Shown: one piece after another, positions 18,091-18,128 of the stretch
How the letters are laid out: every line of letters starts with the position of its first letter
Position numbering within the stretch: position 1 is the first letter of the stretch
Assembly (NCBI GenBank): GCA_002284615.2
Contig: MU069555.1
Coordinates: 37,938-56,065 of the forward strand
Direction of reading: 5' to 3'
Length of the DNA: 18,128 bases
From: Dunaliella salina
Taxonomy: Eukaryota > Chlorophyta > Chlorophyceae > Chlamydomonadales > Dunaliellaceae
The notes under the pieces: generated by a model
Told to the model about the DNA's origin: nothing
What the model saw: the letters and a program-made list of their open reading frames with translations, nothing else
The model's database searches: none
Program-made: the position numbers and the translations under genes

Positions 18091-18128
18091 GCTTTGTGTG
18101 CTTTGTGTGCTTTGTGTGCTTTGTGTGC
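18091..18128 (+). repeat. 9-bp minisatellite at window end
   Basis: There are four full units of GCTTTGTGT plus two bases, with no mismatch, running into the window edge. Confidence 0.97.

Overview
The window looks like nuclear DNA of a eukaryotic green alga. It holds one recognisable gene, on the minus strand: a plant-type MATE (multidrug and toxic compound extrusion) transporter split into at least nine exons by eight long GT-AG introns. The exons are GC-rich and the introns are poorer in GC and full of repeats. The conserved blocks resemble the DTX42-46 type MATE proteins of land plants, several of which are plastid-directed. With the CTG/CAG tracts and repeat-laden introns this suggests a chlorophyte; Dunaliella-like chlorophyceans come to mind, but the species is inference only. 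There is no sign of bacterial operons, rRNA, a convincing tRNA, or CRISPR.

Layout. 1-660: no recognised gene. 658-741: first copy of a dispersed repeat. 933-1891: a candidate non-autonomous DNA transposon whose ends carry inverted repeats built from about 17 GCGGTTGA-type motifs. 1941-4430: a composite of nested inverted-repeat elements with no transposase that I can recognise. 4431-5343: 3' flank and probable 3' UTR of the transporter gene. 5344-17800: the transporter, with coding exons complement(join(5344..5589, 6416..6541, 7601..7672, 9402..9500, 10068..10169, 12960..13076, 14056..14745, 15422..15563, 17718..>17800)). These give 558 residues plus stop, covering the protein from just after TM3 to the C-terminus. 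The 5' exons, the plastid or other targeting sequence (if any) and the promoter lie beyond the right edge. The window ends inside a 9-bp minisatellite.

The gene is unusual in two ways. First, about 174 residues of Ser/Ala/Gly-rich low-complexity sequence are inserted in the loop joining the two six-helix halves, and a second poly-Ser run sits at the extreme C-terminus; each has an (AGC)n tract. Second, exon/intron borders have been tandemly duplicated at three places: a whole exon (intact copy 12960-13076, frameshifted copy 13160-13256), the acceptor side of exon 15422-15563 (about 2.3 copies of a 124-135 bp unit), and its donor side (three copies of the splice-donor segment). Introns also hold dispersed repeats, foldbacks and a G-quadruplex-prone tract. 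I did not find a wholly new multi-gene system. The most interesting signal is this repeated local duplication of splice-site-bearing segments in one gene.
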